From positions 1 through 64,000 of the forward strand of contig CAWEWZ010000006.1 of the NCBI GenBank assembly GCA_963812885.1: 64,000 nucleotides of DNA. The letters are read 5' to 3'. The DNA is from Bog-756 sp963812885 (lineage in GTDB: Bacteria; Actinomycetota; Acidimicrobiia; Acidimicrobiales; RAAP-2). Position 1 is the first letter of the stretch, and the number at the start of each line of letters is the position of its first letter. The translations under genes were made by a program, and so were the position numbers. Positions 34,676 through 45,003 of the stretch are shown piece after piece. The notes under the pieces were generated by a model. It had not been told where the DNA came from, ran no database searches, and was given only the letters and a program-made list of their open reading frames with translations.

Positions 34676-35002
34676 CGGTTCGGTGCCGTTCGGTGTTCTC
34701 GGCCAGCAGCCGAAACCGGACGGCGGCGTCCCCCCAGACGCCCTCGAGGTAGTTCCGGACGGCCAGCAGGCCCTGCTCCTGCAGGTGGTAGATCCGGTTG
34801 GTGCCCTGTGCGTGCTCGGCCACCAGCCCGGCGTCCTTCAAGAGGCGGAGGTGGCGGGAGACGGCGGGTCGGCTGATGGGCATGGCCGCGGCGATCTCCC
34901 GGACCGGCTTGTCGCCGCTGCTGAGCAGGCGCAGGATCTCGCGCCGGTTCGGGTCGCCGAGCGCCCGAAGGGGTCACCGGCGGCCGCGCCTGCACCGGTC
35001 AT
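34672..35002 (-). CDS. ArsR-family regulator (AHSA1-associated), frame interrupted
   Basis: Repaired length about 110 residues. 'LRLLSSGDKPVREIAAAMPISRPAVSRHLRLLKDAGLVAEHAQGTNRIYHL' is a canonical ArsR helix-turn-helix and wing. It has no metal-binding Cys, so the ligand is not a metal. ATG 35002 precedes 'MTGAGAAAGDPF', and one base is missing near 34970 before 'RALGDPNRREIL'. The upstream region has two full palindromes and a half-site, suggesting autoregulation. Transcribed toward AHSA1, the unknown protein and the ABM gene. Confidence 0.72.
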
Positions 35003-35073
35003 CCGTTCGAGCCGGTGGCCGAACCGGACCGCCGATTGCGCGCCATCGGACCGGTACTGGCTACCACACAGGA

Positions 35074-35116
35074 GTTACCGTAACACAATGGTTACCGTAA
35101 CACAGCGGTTACCGAC
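35074..35116. promoter_or_regulatory. tandem GTTACCGTAAC operators upstream of ArsR
   Basis: Two perfect 11-bp palindromes GTTACCGTAAC (35074-35084 and 35091-35101) are spaced 17 bases apart and followed by a half-site GTTACCG at 35108. They lie 70-115 bases upstream of the arsR-type gene and are the probable autoregulatory sites. Confidence 0.65.
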
Positions 35117-35140
35117 ATGGAACGACCGGATCCGATCGGG

Positions 35141-35609
35141 TCAGCCGGCAGCCAGGCCGGGCGGGAAGCCCCCCTTGCTGATCGGACCCCAGCGATCGGG
35201 CACCAGGCGTATCAACACCTTGCCCTGGTCGATCATGGCCTGGCGGTATTCGTCCCAGTCGGGGTGTTCCCCACTGATCGAACGGAAGTAGGCCACCAGC
35301 CCGTCCAGCGCCTCGGGGACGTCGACCACCGTGGTCGACCCCGACACCTGGACCCATTCGCCGGCGAACGCGTCGGACAGCACACAGACGGAACCACGGG
35401 GGCGGGCCCGCAGGTTGGTGACCTTGGCCCGATCGCGGGTAGCTGGCCACCAGAATCGACCCGTCGACGTCAACGCCCATGGTCACCGGTGACATCTGTG
35501 GGCTGCCGTCCTCTCGCTCGGTGCTGAGGACGGCGGGGTGCCGTGGGCGGATGAACTCGTCGAGTCCGGCCCGATCGACCGGGGTGTTCGTGGCGACGGG
35601 GCGGGCCAA
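35141..35609 (-). CDS. PPOX-class F420/FMN-dependent protein, one frame shift
   Basis: About 155 residues when repaired. Split-barrel flavin/F420 fold: 'LDEFIRPRHPAVLSTEREDGSPQMSPVTMGVD' is the N-terminal strand pair, then after one extra base near 35445 'RDRAKVTNLRARPRGSVCVLSD', 'GEWVQVSGSTTVVD' and 'MIDQGKVLIRLVPDRWGP'. The pattern is that of the TIGR03618-type F420-binding family. TTG 35609 is the likely start, 17 bases after the Lhr stop. Role unknown; members reduce biliverdin-like or other small substrates. Confidence 0.75.
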
Positions 35610-35626
35610 CGGTGCCGGACCCGCCC

Positions 35627-38600
35627 TCAGCGGCTGGATGGAGCCGGGCCCACCAGGTCGGCAGGCACCCCGTCCTGGTAGTGGACACGGCGGTGTCGGA
35701 CGGCGGGCACCCGGGTCCCGCCCAACCATGCCCCGGTGAGGTTGAGCGGATCGGCCCCGGCTACCACCACCTCGTCGCCGCGCCCGGGGTCGCCCCGGAC
35801 CTGGCCGAGGAGCGCGACCGCCTCGGGCGACGCGTACTGCTCGCCGGAAATGCCGGCGACGAACCGTCCGCCCAGGGTCTGCGCCGCGGGCCTCGAGCCG
35901 GCGCAGGGCCCGCACGACGTCCCGCCACGGGATGCGGTAGGACTCGTGGGCCCAGAGCTCCCAGGCGACGACGCCCCACCGGGCCAGGAGCTGCCAGGCC
36001 ACGGCCTCGGCCAACTCCTCGGCCGGCGGGCCGGCTCTGACGGCCGGTGTCGGTGCCATCGGCCTCCGGGAGGAGCGACCAGCGACCCTCGCCGACCCCG
36101 CGTCCCCACCGAGCTCCGTTGGCGGCCCAGTGCGGCACGTCGGGCGGCGCCGCGACCGGCGCCCGACCGTTGGCGGTGCCGGGCCGAGAGCAGCGAGCGA
36201 ACGGCCGAGAACGCATCGGCGGTGACGATCCCGCGGGCCACCAGGTCCCAGAGGCCCTCGTCGACCTCGGCGTCCAGGCGTCCTGCGGCCGTGCGCCAGC
36301 TCGGAGCGGAAGCAGGCACCCCGGCGTCGGAGCGCGGCCAGGAGGTCGGCCGAGGCCCCGGCGGCCGGCTCGATCGGAGCCCGGTCGGCCCGCACCGCGG
36401 ACAGCATCCAGGCCAGGTCCTGACGGGCCACGATGGCCAGTGGCGTGGCCGGCGACGGCGTCGACGAGCCCCGGCGACCCGCGGACGGTCGCAGGCCGTC
36501 GACGACCGGGGTCTGCCCCGAACCGGGATCCCGTCCGGGCCGGAGGTCCCGCGTTCGGGCCGCGGGGTGAGCCGGGCCCAGGCCACCTCGCCGGCCAGGC
36601 AGAGCTCGTCGAGCCAGCGGGGGTCGTAGCCGGCGACCCGGGCCGGAAGCACGTGGCGCTCCCACTCGCCGGCCGCCACCTCGAGGCCCTGGAGCTGCTC
36701 GATGACGGCCAGCAGTCCCGATCGGCCTTCGGCCTGGGTTCCGGCGGCGACATGCTGCCAGCAGGCGAGGAATCGCACGAAGTCGGAGAGGCTGACCGGC
36801 TCGACCCGATGGCGGCGCCGGCTCCGGCTGGCGGCGTGCAGGCGGACCAGCAGATGGCGCGCGCACCAACGGCCGTCGGGCAGCTCGATGGCCGAGCCCG
36901 CGGCCTCCAGCCGGGCCAGGCCGGTGCGAGCCCTGGCCTCGGTCACCGGTGCGCCGAGGATCGAACCGCCCGGGAGCGGGGCCTCGGCCACCAGTTGCTC
37001 GACCGTCACCGGGCCCGAGAGTCTCGAGATGCCCGCCGACGCACTCGGCCAGCGCGTCGTCGGCGGCCATCATCGGGTCGGTCAACGAGCCGATGACGGC
37101 CTCGCCCATGGCCAGGCGCTCGGTGGCGACCCATGAGCCTCCGCCTGAGGGCGGCCCGACCGTCCATCCGGAGCTGATCGAACCACTGCTGCCAGGCCGC
37201 CACCGGTCGGCACAGCACCAGTGACAGCAGGAGGTCGTGCAGTTCGTCGGGGTCGCGCGGCCTGGGCTGGATCTGGTCGAGCACCTCGGCCACCGACCGC
37301 GGGCTCGAGCGGGCCGAGCTCGGATGCCGCCACCGGGAGCCCGTTGGAGTCCGATCGGTCCGAGACCGCGACCGACGGGGACCGCCCGCGTGCGGCGCTC
37401 CTCCAGCGGGGCGCCGTCGAGGAAGGTGAACGGTCGCCCGGTCAGGATGCCGTGAGCGAGGGGAGAGGGCTCCGAGGACTCGACGAGGTGGACGCCGACC
37501 CGACCGGCTTCGATGTCGGCGAGCAGCCCGACCAGCCCGACGGCGTCGAGCGGCTCGGTCAGGCAATCGGCGACCGACTGGCGGACGAGCACATGGTCGG
37601 GGACGGGGACCGGCCCGGGGGCGGCGTTCTCCTGGCAGGCGGCCAGGGCCGGCCAGGCCGCGGCCAGCAGGTCGTCGGCCTCCATCCGTTGGATGTGGAT
37701 CGGTCGCCGCTTGCCCCCGCGGGAACGGGGCACCACCAGGGCGCGGGTCAGGTTCCACCGCCAGCGGGCCGCCAGCATCGGGTGGAGGAGGATGGCCTGG
37801 GTCAGCACGTCGGTCGCCGTGCCGCTCGGCAACATCTTGGGGACCTGGGCCAGCGGGAAGCTGTGCTGGGGCCCGAGGGAGAGCACGACGGTGTCGTCGT
37901 CCGCGGCCGCCTGGAGCTCGAAGTCGAAGGAGACGCAGAACCGCTTGCGGAGGGCCAGGCCGAGCGCCCGGTTGATCCGACCGCCATAGGGGGCGTGCAC
38001 GATGAGCTGGGTGCCCTCGCTCTCGTCGAAGACCCGTTCGATGACGATGCGTTCCCTGGTGGGGAGGGCCCCGAGGGCGGCGAGCCCGGCGCCCAGGTAG
38101 GCGACCACCTGATCGGCCACCTCCTCCGACACGCCCGCTTTCTCCCGGACCAGGGCTCTCGCCCCTTCGCCGTCGCCCTCGGCCAACAGCGGTTCGAGCT
38201 CGGCCCGGAGCGCGCCCACCTCATCGGAGAGCTCGGCGGTGCGTGCCGGTGCCTCGCCCAGCCAGAAGGGGATGGTCGGCGGGAGGTCGCCGGCGTCGTG
38301 GACGCGCACCGTACCCGTCTCCACCTTGACCACGCGCCACGAGTGGGTGCCCAACAGGAAGATGTCGCCGGCGGTGGCCTCGACGGCGAAGTCCTCGTGC
38401 ACGGATCCCACGGTGATGCCGTCGGGGTCGAGCACCACCCGGTAGTCACCCGTTTCGGGGATGGCACCGCCACTGGTCAACGCGGCCAGCCGTGCCCCGC
38501 GCCGGGCCCGGAGGCGGCCGTTGACGGCGTCGTGATGGAGATGCGCACCTCGCCGGCCGCGTCCGGTCTGGATCCCCCAGGACACCAGATCGACCACCTC

Positions 38601-40291
38601 GTCGAAACCCTCCCGCGAGAGTCCGGCGTAGGGCGCGGCCCGCCTGACCAGGTCGTAGAGAGGTCCCACCTCCCATTCGTCGGCGGCCGCGACTTCGGCG
38701 ATGAGTTGCTGGGCCAGTACGTCGAGCGGGGCCACCGGGGGCTCGAGCACGTCGAGGTGCCCGGCCCGGACCCCGGCGAGCAGCGCGGTGCATTCGACCA
38801 GCTCATCGCGGGTGAGCGGAAAGAGCCGTCCCGCCGGGGTGCCCTCGAGCTGGTGGTTGGCCCGTCCCACCCGCTGGAGGAAGGTGCCGATGGCCCGGGG
38901 CGATCCGATCTGGCAGACCAATTCGACGGGGCCGACGTCGATGCCCAGCTCGAGCGAGGCGGTGGCCACCAGGGCCCGGAGGTCCCCGGCCCGGAGGCGC
39001 TGCTCGACGATACGCCGGCGGGCGCTCGACAGGCTGCCGTGGTGGGCGGCGACCTGGAGCGCGGCATCGATCGGGTCGGAAGTGGGCCGGGCCCCGTCGG
39101 GACCCCGTCAGGCGCCCCGACGGGGGCAGCGTGAGTGGACCCGGCAACAGCACCTGACCCGGTCACAGCCGTGGACCCGGCAACAGACCCCGCAGATTCG
39201 GCGGGCTCGTCGGCCTCCTCCGGTGCTCCGAGTCGGATGGCGAGCTGGTGGGCCACCCGCTCGGCCATCTTGCGGGTGTTGACGAAGATGAGGGTGGTGC
39301 GGTGCTCGAGCACATGCGCGGCGATCCGGTCGAGCACGTCGGAGAGCTGCGCGCCACTGGTCACCGCTTCGAGCTCGGTCTGGGGGAGCTCGATGTCCAC
39401 GTCGAGGTCCCGCTGGTGCCCGCAGTCGACGACGGCCGTCGAGTCCCGGGACGGGCCCGTTCCCGAAAGGAGGTCCGCCACCACCTCGAGCGGCCGCTGG
39501 GTGGCCGACAGCCCGATGCGCTGCAACCTGTTCCCCTGAGCCGAGACGAGCTGGCTGAGCCGCTCGAGGGAGAGCGCCAGATGCGCGCCGCGCTTGTCCC
39601 GGGCCAGGGTGTGCACCTCGTCGACGATCACCGTGTGGACACCTTGGAGCATGGCCCTGGAGGACGCCGCCGTGAGGAGGAGGTAGAGGGACTCCGGCGT
39701 GGTGACCAACAGGTCGGGCGGGTTCCGGCGCATGGCCGCCCGGGCCGCCGTCGGTGTGTCGCCGGTGCGCACGGCCACCGACAGGTCCGGTGCCGTGAGC
39801 CCGAGGCGGGCCGCTTCTTCGGCGATGCCCGCCAGCGGGAGCTGCAGGTTCTCGTGCACGTCGACGGCCAGGGCCCGGAGCGGCGAGACGTAGACCACGC
39901 CGGGGCCGCTTCGGGAGGCGGGGGCCGGCGCCCCCTCGGCGTGAGCCCGGTAGGCGGCGTCGATGGCCACCAGAAAGCCGGTCAGGGTCTTGCCGGTCCC
40001 CGTCGGCGAGGCCACGAGCACGTCGCGTCCGGAGATGATCTCTGGCCACGCCCGACGCTGGGGTTCGGTCGGTCCCGACGGGAAGCGTCGGAGGAACCAG
40101 CTGGCCACGGCGGGGTGGAACGTGCCCAGGATCGAGTCTCCGGGTAGATCGTCGAGCTCCGTCGGGTGGTCGGACCCGTCCCCGGAGGCGGTGGGCGGAG
40201 ACGGCGGTGGGTCGGTCGGTGTTCCGGGCGCGACGGAGCCGGCCACGAGGGGCTCGGGATCGGCCCTGTCGGTTCGGAGGGGGGCGGTCAC
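35627..40291 (-). CDS. lhr: Lhr-type ATP-dependent DNA helicase, multiply frame-interrupted
   Basis: A very long (about 1,550 codons) SF2 helicase of the Lhr family involved in DNA repair. The N-terminal third is intact in one frame: Q/GG motif 'PTEPQRRAWPEI', Walker A 'ASPTGTGKT', 'VVYVSPLRALAVDV', DEVH box 'IVDEVHTL', 'IGLSATQ' and 'TLIFVNTRKMAER'. After a shift near 39090 the helicase continues with 'VATASLELGIDVG' and the motif VI 'LQRVGRANH', then the Lhr C-terminal winged-helix and DUF1998-like regions. At least eight more shifts follow between 37400 and 35700, with homology resuming each time. GTG 40291 start. Same direction as the enoyl-CoA hydratase upstream. Confidence 0.78.
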
Positions 40292-40359
40292 GTCTCCATC
40301 CCACACTACGGGTGTGCCGGCGCCGCCGAAGCCCCGACCACCCGGGATCCCTCGCGCCC

Positions 40360-41206
40360 TCAGCCCGGTCGTTGGTCCTTCGTCGCCTCGAACGGGGCGT
40401 CTCGCTCGCGGACCGCCTCCTTGAGGCCGATCTCGCCGGCCCGGGTGGTGAAGGCCCTGGCCTCCGGGGTGCGGTGGGCGATGGCGTCGTTGAGCGCCGC
40501 GAAACGCTGGAGTTGGGATCGACCCATGAGCTCGACCCCCTCGTTGATCACCCGCTTGTTGGCGGTGAGCAGGTCCCGGCCGACCAGGGCGATCCGGGCC
40601 GCCAGCGACAGCGTCCGATCGTCGAGCTCGCTGGCCGGTACCGCCTCCAACACCAGCCCGATCGAGGCGGCCTCGGCGCCACTCACGGTGTCGCCGGTGA
40701 ACAGCAGTCGCTTGGTCCACTGGGGGCCCAGGTGGTAGAGCCACATGTTGGTGGGCGGTACCCCCATCGACCGGACCGGGGGGAAGCCGAGGCGGGCGTC
40801 CTCGGCGGCGATGACGATGTCGCAGTGCAGGGCGAGGTCGGTCCCGCCGGCCAGGCAGTTGCCGTGGACCTGGGCGATGACCGGGATGCGGCAGTTCCAG
40901 ATCCGGGCCCATCCGTCGCCCAGTCGGGCCATGGCGGCCACGTCCCCCTCGATGCCGGGCCGGGTCTCCTCGTCCCCCGGCTCGATGTCGTCGGGCAGGA
41001 TCCCGTACCCCGAGGAGAACGAGGGTCCCGAGCCGCGGATCACCACCGACCGGACGCCGGGGTCGCCTTCGGCCGACGCCACCGCCTCCAGGATCTCGCC
41101 GGATGCAACGGGGTGTGAGCGGGTTGTGCCGCGTCGGCCGGTTGAGGGTCAGTCGGCACACCGCGCCGATACGTTCGGTGACCACCGCCGGGTCCGGACT
41201 GCTCAT
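40360..41206 (-). CDS. enoyl-CoA hydratase/isomerase, one frame shift
   Basis: Crotonase-fold protein of about 282 residues. 'AVCRLTLNRPTRHNPLTP' is the N-terminal strand, then after one extra C near 41110 'VRSVVIRGSGPSFSSGYGIL' (oxyanion hole) and 'VHGNCLAGGTDLALHCDIVIA' with the second oxyanion Gly and catalytic region. The usual Glu is replaced by Thr/Asp in the latter block, so hydratase activity is not certain. ATG 41206 overlaps the acyl-CoA ligase stop (ATGA). It belongs to a ligase-hydratase operon, consistent with side-chain activation and beta-oxidation. Confidence 0.83.
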
Positions 41207-42717
41207 GGAAGGAGCCCGGACGTCGGTGCCGTGCCATCGGACGCCGCCACCAGCACCCGCTTCATGACCTTGCCGGCGGCGTTGCGGGGCAGGAGGGGAA
41301 CAACGTGCAGTGTCCGGGGCACCTTGTAGGCGGCCAGTCGCTCGAGCAGGAACTGGCGCAGGCCGGCGGCGGTCGTGTCGGAGCCGTTCCGCATCACGAC
41401 CCAGGCTTCCACATCTTCCCCGAGGACATCGTGGGGGACACCGGCGACCGCGGCGTCGACCACGTCCGGGTGGGCGAAGAGCGCTTCTTCGACCTCGCCC
41501 GGCGCGATGTTGTTGCCGCCCCGGATGATCAGGTCCTTGGTGCGCCCGGTGATCCACAGGAAGCCGTCGTCGTCGAGGTAGCCGAGGTCGCCGCTGAACA
41601 TCCAGCCGCCCCGCCAGGTGAGCCGGGTCGCCTCGGCTTCCTTGTAATAGGCCCGCTCGGGCCCCGACCCCCGGGCCGTGATCTCGCCGGTCTGTCCACG
41701 CGGTACCTCGGCCCCGTCGCCGTCGACGATCCTGACCTCGATCCCCGGAAGAGGCTTCCCGGCCGACCCCAGGTGGGCGCCCCGGTCGCCGGATGGCGAG
41801 CGGGTGACCGCGCCGAATTCGGTGAGGCCGTAGCCGACGAGTATCTCGGCCCCGGAAAGCTGCTGGCCGAGGCGCAGGAGGGTGGCGCGGGCGATTGGGG
41901 CTCCCCCGATGGTGACCGCAGCCAGGCTGGAGAGGTCGGACGAGGCGAAACCGGGGTGGGCCACGATGAGCTGCGCCATGGCCGGCACGATGAACGCCGC
42001 CACCGGACGACGATCCTCGATCATGGCCAGCCAGGCACCCGGGTCGAAGTGGGGCAGGTACCACCCGCTCAGGCCGCCGGCCATCGGACCGTAGACGAGC
42101 AGGACCCCGCTGGTCGTCGAGAACGGGGAGGAGGTCACGAATCCGAGTCCGTTCCAGTCCGGCAGGGGCATGGTCCGGGGTGACCCGTAGCGGACGACGA
42201 CCGCTTTGGGGGAGCCGGTCGTTCCCGAGGTGTACATGAGGTCCATGACGTCCTCCGGATCGGTCGCCGCCGGACCTCCGGCGGGCTCCGAATCGTCCGG
42301 GTCGAACAGCGACTCCCACCCGGCGGCCCCATCGCAGTCGTCGGTCGTGGCCACCAACCGGACGCCCCCCATGTCCGCCGCCAGCTCGGGCCACGGGGTG
42401 CCCCCGCCGGTGGCGGAACTGGCCAGGATGGCGGCGGGGTCGGCGTGGGCGAGGATCGACCGCAGCTCCGGTCCGGCCAGCCGGGCATTGAGGGGCACGG
42501 CGACGGCACCGGCGCGGTGCACGGCGGTGTAGGCGGTGAGCCACGGGAACGGCTCGTCGGCGCTGATGCAGATGACCACCCGGTCCCCCCGCTCGAGGCC
42601 GCGGTCGGCGAGCCCGCGGGCCAGGCGGTTGGCGTCGGCGTCCCAGGTGGCGAAGGTCAGGTCGCTCCCGTCGGCCAGGTTGTGCCAGGCCACCGCCGCC
42701 GGGTGGCCGGCCGCCAT
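41203..42717 (-). CDS. AMP-dependent acyl-CoA synthetase/ligase
   Basis: An ANL-superfamily enzyme of 504 residues that adenylates a carboxylate and forms the CoA thioester. The P-loop-like motif 'LMYTSGTTGSPKAVVV' is near residue 155, 'VGYGLTEFGAVT' near 285, 'WMFSGDLGYLDDDGFLWITGRTKDLIIRGG' near 375, and the catalytic Lys in 'LPRNAAGKVMKRVL' near 485. ATG 42717 is 24 bases after the phosphotriesterase-like stop. Substrate cannot be read from sequence. Overlaps the enoyl-CoA hydratase start by 4 bases. Confidence 0.93.
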   Translation of the reverse strand: MAAGHPAAVAWHNLADGSDLTFATWDADANRLARGLADRGLERGDRVVICISADEPFPWLTAYTAVHRAGAVAVPLNARLAGPELRSILAHADPAAILASSATGGGTPWPELAADMGGVRLVATTDDCDGAAGWESLFDPDDSEPAGGPAATDPEDVMDLMYTSGTTGSPKAVVVRYGSPRTMPLPDWNGLGFVTSSPFSTTSGVLLVYGPMAGGLSGWYLPHFDPGAWLAMIEDRRPVAAFIVPAMAQLIVAHPGFASSDLSSLAAVTIGGAPIARATLLRLGQQLSGAEILVGYGLTEFGAVTRSPSGDRGAHLGSAGKPLPGIEVRIVDGDGAEVPRGQTGEITARGSGPERAYYKEAEATRLTWRGGWMFSGDLGYLDDDGFLWITGRTKDLIIRGGNNIAPGEVEEALFAHPDVVDAAVAGVPHDVLGEDVEAWVVMRNGSDTTAAGLRQFLLERLAAYKVPRTLHVVPLLPRNAAGKVMKRVLVAASDGTAPTSGLLP

Positions 42718-42740
42718 GGCACCGATCTCATCGGGTCCGG

Positions 42741-43713
42741 TCAGTACGGCTCACAACCTTCGAGGATGCGACGGGGATTGTCGACCATCATGGTGGCGAT
42801 GTCCTGCTCACTGATCCCCGAGGTCAGCATCCGGGGAAGGACGTCCTCGGGGATGTAGGTCCATCGCCACTCCTTCCACGCCGAGGCCATCGAGGGCGGG
42901 AACCAGTCGACATGGCACATGGCGTCGTGGGAGAGGACGATCCGGTCGGCATGGCCCCGATCGCACAGCACTTTCACCGCTTCGATGCGCTCGGCCAGCG
43001 AGAACATGGCGATGCCGAAGTGATCGAAGCCCAGGTACGACCCGTTGGCGAGGATCGCTTCGTGATAGGCGGTGTCGAGGGTCCCTCCCGAATGGCCGAT
43101 CACCACCTGGCTGAGGTCGACACCCTCCTCGGCCAGGATCCGTTGCTGCTCGAGCACCCCACGGCTCCGGGGGTGTGGGGGTGTGGGTGGTGATCGGTGT
43201 CCCGGTCTGGCGGTGGGCCTGGGCCACCGCCCGCAGCACCCGCTCGACCCCGGGGGTGATGCCGGCCCTGTCGGTTGCGCACTTGAGGATCCCGGCCCGG
43301 ACGCCGGTGTCGCCGATGCCTTCCCGGATCTCGCGGACGAACAGCTCGGTCATCGGTTCCGGTCCCCCGAGGATGGTGCCCGGACCTCGGAAGTGGAAGT
43401 ACATCGGGACCTCGTTGTAGGTGTAGACGCCGGTGGCGGCGATGATGTTGATGGCCGGCACCAGCCGCGCCACCGACTGGATGCGGGGGATGAATCGTCC
43501 GAGCCCGATGACGGTCAGGTCGACGATGGTGTCGACCCCGCTGTCCTTCAACTCCTGGAGTCGCCGGACCGCGGTGGCCTGCACCTCCTGCTCGTCCCAC
43601 TCCGCCGATGTCTTCTCGATCTCAGGACTGAGGACGAACACGTGCTCGTGCATGAGCGTGGAACCGAGCCGGTCACTCCCGATCGGGCCCAGGACGGTGT
43701 TGATCTCCGTCAT
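42741..43713 (-). CDS. phosphotriesterase-family (PLL-like) hydrolase, one frame shift
   Basis: Amidohydrolase-fold metalloenzyme of about 324 residues. Metal ligands can be placed: HxH in 'LMHEHVFVL', the carboxylated Lys in 'AGILKCATD', His in 'TTHTHP' and 'VVIGHSGGT', and Asp in 'IVLSHDAMC'. The N- and C-terminal halves are in different frames that join near 43165 in a C-rich run ('acacccccac'), one extra base. ATG 43713 starts 'MTEINTVLGPIG'. PTE-like enzymes hydrolyse lactones, including acyl-homoserine lactones, or phosphotriesters. Next to a CoA ligase, a lactonase role opening a catabolic lactone is plausible. Confidence 0.85.
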
Positions 43714-43922
43714 TCGTCGATCTCCGTCATGCCCGTGATCCCCCATGTGCCTGACCGACGATCACCTCGACGGGCGGCCGGATGATGGGATCGTACCGCC
43801 TCCTGTGTGGGCAAGCCCGGGGCCGGGGCGATCGCCGACGGAGGTCCTCCCGATGGCCACATCCGCCCGCCTCCGGTGCGCCGCCCGTGCACGGCGGGCC
43901 GGCGTCGGACAAGATGCAACCC

Positions 43923-44405
43923 ATGCGTGAGCACCGCTATTCGTTCGAGATGCCCCACTCCGCGGCCAGGATCTGGGCGCTGTTCCAGGATTACGACCGG
44001 TGGACGGACTACGCCCCCATGGTCCGGCGGGTCGAGGTGATCTATCCCGGTGACGCGGACCACAACGGCCGCCTGCGCCGGGTGATCTTCAAGATGCCGT
44101 TCGGCCGCGAGGGAACGGCCCTCGAGTTGGTGACCGAGGTGGAGCCCGAGCGGGGGTACACCTACACGATGATCTCGAACAGCCCGGGGAACGACCAGAT
44201 CGGGCACGTCAGGCTCGAGCCGCTCACCGCCAACCGCACCCTCTTCCGGTTCGACGAGACCTACAACCTCACCTCCTGGCCGTGGCGGCTGTTCGAGGGA
44301 CCCATCTACCGGTTCATCAACAAGAACAACGAGGACAGCATGCGCCGGGCCAGTCAGTGGTTGAGCGACCACCCCGACTACCGGGCGGACCTGGTCGCCT
44401 CGTAA
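43923..44405 (+). CDS. SRPBCC family protein (polyketide cyclase-like)
   Basis: A 160-residue helix-grip START-like protein. 'YSFEMPHSAARIWALFQDYDRWTDYAPMV' forms the first strand and helices, followed by 'GDADHNGRLRRVIFKMPFG' and 'RTLFRFDETYNLTSWPWRLFEGPIYRFI'. These proteins bind hydrophobic ligands or act as cyclases or dehydratases. ATG 43923; an ATG three codons upstream is also in frame. Divergent from the phosphotriesterase-like gene, with about 200 bases between them, and convergent with soxR. Confidence 0.85.
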   Translation: MREHRYSFEMPHSAARIWALFQDYDRWTDYAPMVRRVEVIYPGDADHNGRLRRVIFKMPFGREGTALELVTEVEPERGYTYTMISNSPGNDQIGHVRLEPLTANRTLFRFDETYNLTSWPWRLFEGPIYRFINKNNEDSMRRASQWLSDHPDYRADLVAS

Positions 44406-44424
44406 CCAATCGTCGGCGCGGGTC

Positions 44425-44862
44425 TCAGTCCACCGGCAGATACGCGGGACCGGGACCGAGGGCCGAGGCAAGATCACCGGGATTGGACAGCGAGCAGGTG
44501 CGCAGTGACAGGCAGCCGCACCCGATGCAGCTCGACAGACCTCCCCGCAGGGCCTCGAGCAGGGCGATGCGCTGATCGAGCCGGTCGCGCCACCCGCGGG
44601 TGAGACGCTCCCAGTCCTGCTTGTTCGGGGCCCGGTCGACCGGGAGGTCGGCCAGGGCGGTCACAATCTCGTCGAGGCTCAATCCGACCCGCTGGGCGAT
44701 GCGGATACAAGCGATCCGCCGAAGGACGTCCCGCCGGAACCGTCGCTGACCGCTCGACGTGCGCTCGGCCTGGATGAGCCCTTGCCGATCGTAGAAGCGG
44801 ATGGCCGAGGCAGCCATGCCACTGCGCTCCGCTACCTCCCCGATGGACAGCAACTCCTGCAT
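44425..44862 (-). CDS. soxR: SoxR redox-sensing MerR-family activator
   Basis: A 145-residue MerR-family activator. The N-terminal winged helix 'SIGEVAERSGMAASAIRFYDRQGLI' and 'RRFRRDVLRRIACI' is followed by a dimerisation coiled coil and the iron-sulfur motif 'CIGCGCLSLRTC' near residue 115. Spacing C-x2-C-x-C-x5-C is exactly that of SoxR [2Fe-2S] sensors. It is therefore activated by redox-cycling compounds or superoxide. ATG 44862 with AAAGGTGG upstream. Divergent from the SDR-queA operon, whose promoter has a 19-base spacer with a central dyad typical of MerR-type targets. Confidence 0.95.
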   Translation of the reverse strand: MQELLSIGEVAERSGMAASAIRFYDRQGLIQAERTSSGQRRFRRDVLRRIACIRIAQRVGLSLDEIVTALADLPVDRAPNKQDWERLTRGWRDRLDQRIALLEALRGGLSSCIGCGCLSLRTCSLSNPGDLASALGPGPAYLPVD

Positions 44863-44929
44863 GTCTGGCCCACCTTTCACTGACGGATCCCTCGGAATGA
44901 CTCATCCGAACAAATCTTCGACAATCTCC

Positions 44930-44963
44930 TTGACTTAAACATTACTTTAACCCTTACCGTAAT
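44930..44963 (+). promoter_or_regulatory. SoxR-type promoter of the SDR-queA operon
   Basis: TTGACT (44930-44935) and TACCGT (44955-44960) are separated by 19 bases, the overlong spacer of MerR-family promoters. Inside it lies the dyad TTAAA-N6-TTTAA (44935-44950). SoxR bound there would twist the DNA to activate transcription. The same stretch ends in the palindrome TTACCGTAA. Confidence 0.65.
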
Positions 44964-45003
44964 CGGAGGTGCCATCACTGGCGCCATGAGAGGGAGGGTA
45001 CGC

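Noticed and set aside
37221..39134. A 637-codon plus-strand frame opposite Lhr
   Set aside because: Antisense of the helicase; Lhr motifs on the minus strand are unmistakable.
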